A stretch of DNA of 64,000 bases from Lysobacteraceae bacterium CU05-9. Lineage in GTDB: Bacteria; Pseudomonadota; Gammaproteobacteria; Xanthomonadales; Xanthomonadaceae. A model generated the notes under the pieces. The model was not told the DNA's origin, made no database searches, and was given only the letters and a program-made list of their open reading frames with translations. Positions 62,995 to 64,000 of the stretch are shown one piece after another (the first letter of the stretch is position 1; every line of letters begins with the position of its first letter). The stretch is taken from positions 62,001 through 126,000 of the forward strand of contig SWJS01000005.1 in the NCBI GenBank assembly GCA_007556525.1, read 5' to 3'. A program made the position numbers and the translations under genes.

Positions 62995-64000
62995 ATGACT
63001 CATTCGAAGCGTCTCCGCGTGTCGAAATTGTCACTCGGCCTGCTGGTTTGTCTTGCCGCAGCCCCTGCATTTGCACAATCCTTGTCGGCTGGTATCAGCG
63101 GTCAAGTTGTTGGCTCGGACGGTCGTCCTGTCGCCAACCAAGTCGTCACAATTACGAACACCGAAACCGGTACGTCGAACACGGTTACGACGGACGCAAA
63201 CGGGCGTTATGCGGCTCGTGGTTTGCGCGTCGGCGGTCCTTACACGATCAGTACGTCTGGCGGTTCGGAAACTGGCGTCTACTTGAATTTGGATAAGGTC
63301 AGCGAAATCAATATCGCAACCGCAGGCGCCGGTACTTCGGCTGCGACGTCGGTTGGTACGGTCCGCGTCACTGGTAACGCAGCTCAACGCAACTTGTTCA
63401 ATAAGGACAAGATGGGTGCGGGCACAAGCGTTGGCCAAGCTCAAATCAATGCATTCCCGTCGATCGAACGCAGCATGCAAGACTATGCGCGCATGGATCC
63501 ACGCGTCGTTCAAACTGACAAATCGCGTAACGAAATTTCGGTAGGTGGTCAGAACCCACGCTACAACGCGATCCGTGTTGACGGTATCAGCACGAACGAT
63601 TCGTTCGGTTTGGAATCGAACGGTCTGCCAACGCCGAAGCAACCATTCTCGATGGACACGATCCAGGAAATCCGCGTTGACGTCGCTAATTACGACGTAA
63701 CGATTACGGGTGGCACCGGCGGCGTGATCAACGCGATTACGAAGTCGGGTACGAATAACTTCCACGGTTCGGTTTACGGTCTTTACCGCGATGCCGATAT
63801 GATGGGTAAGCTGAATGGCAACAAGTTCACCGGTTTCGATAAAGACACAACTTACGGTGCGACGTTCGGCGGCCCAATTCTGAAAGACCGCTTGTTCTTC
63901 TTCTTGAACTACGAGAAGAGCGTGATGTCTGCGGCAGGCCCAAGCTATGGTCCAGTCGGTTCCGGTGCTTCGAACATCCTGCCAATCACTCCGGAAATGA
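62995..64000 (+). CDS. TonB-dependent receptor, Oar-like, with carboxypeptidase-regulatory-like N-terminus (partial)
   Basis: The first 335 residues of a large outer-membrane receptor, continuing past the window. Signal peptide with cleavage after PAFA, then a CarboxypepD_reg-like beta domain (SGQVVGSDGRPVANQVVTIT), a linker, and a plug domain with RVDGISTNDSF, QEIRVDVANYD and GGVINAITKSGTN, followed by first barrel strands (FGGPILKDRLFFF). This domain order matches Oar-type receptors that are abundant in Lysobacterales and are tied to protein secretion or polymer uptake. ATG at 62995. Its upstream 150 bases are AT-rich with no clear operator. Confidence 0.93.
   Translation, partial: MTHSKRLRVSKLSLGLLVCLAAAPAFAQSLSAGISGQVVGSDGRPVANQVVTITNTETGTSNTVTTDANGRYAARGLRVGGPYTISTSGGSETGVYLNLDKVSEINIATAGAGTSAATSVGTVRVTGNAAQRNLFNKDKMGAGTSVGQAQINAFPSIERSMQDYARMDPRVVQTDKSRNEISVGGQNPRYNAIRVDGISTNDSFGLESNGLPTPKQPFSMDTIQEIRVDVANYDVTITGGTGGVINAITKSGTNNFHGSVYGLYRDADMMGKLNGNKFTGFDKDTTYGATFGGPILKDRLFFFLNYEKSVMSAAGPSYGPVGSGASNILPITPEM

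Overview
The window is a compact, gene-dense bacterial chromosome segment of moderate GC, with no phage, insertion sequence or CRISPR array. Gene orders and protein types (PhoB-PhoR-Ppk-Ppx; tRNA cluster-Tig-ClpP-ClpX-Lon-HU-PpiD; MltD-like-GloB-methyltransferase-RnhA-DnaQ; MiaB-PhoH-YbeY-CorC; PetABC-SspA-SspB; many TonB receptors and S9/M48 peptidases) point to a gammaproteobacterium, most likely of the order Lysobacterales (Xanthomonadales). This is inferred from protein families and synteny, not from a marker gene.

Layout: 1-5215 is a leftward phosphate/polyphosphate operon (phoB-phoR-ppk-ppx) headed by a clear Pho box. 5.2-8.7 kb holds a BepA-type protease, a glutaredoxin, an AhpD-like protein and an NAD-type isocitrate dehydrogenase. 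8.8-10.0 kb is a cluster of five tRNAs (Pro, Arg, His, Lys, Leu). 10.0-19.6 kb is the protein-quality-control block tig-clpP-clpX-lon-hupB-ppiD with tRNA-Val and tRNA-Asp between. 19.8-29.6 kb carries a GntP permease resembling D-beta-hydroxybutyrate permeases, a TonB receptor, a giant symporter-kinase hybrid with a convergent LuxR regulator (CrbS/CrbR-like), and a lipoprotein 3-hydroxybutyrate-oligomer hydrolase; together these suggest a hydroxybutyrate/acetate scavenging locus. 29.7-34.2 kb has fabI and the mltD-gloB-methyltransferase-rnhA-dnaQ block. 34.2-37.8 kb is a nitric-oxide response unit: a degenerate PP2C-like protein, an NsrR-like repressor and divergent quinol NO reductase. 37.9-43.7 kb is mixed: SirB2, YbaN and LuxR proteins, a MazEF-type toxin-antitoxin pair, tRNA-Ser and a POT peptide transporter. 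43.8-52.9 kb has a DPP5-like peptidase, CorA, a DUF4105 protein, the corC-ybeY-phoH-miaB operon and a lytic transglycosylase. 53.0-57.1 kb is petABC-sspA-sspB. 57-64 kb has nadC, purEK, sodB, grxD, an SDR, MarC and the start of an Oar-like TonB receptor.

The most unusual DNA-level signal is a family of short dispersed repeats: eight GAGTTAGAGG modules arranged as four inverted pairs bracketing intergenic stretches of 160-235 bp, several fused to a near-identical GGGCGCC terminator hairpin directly after stop codons. A second palindromic family (14-bp arms, about 20-nt loop, three copies) lies inside two of these pairs. No gene-free stretch exceeds about 300 bases; what each larger gap holds is given under its repeats, terminators and operators.
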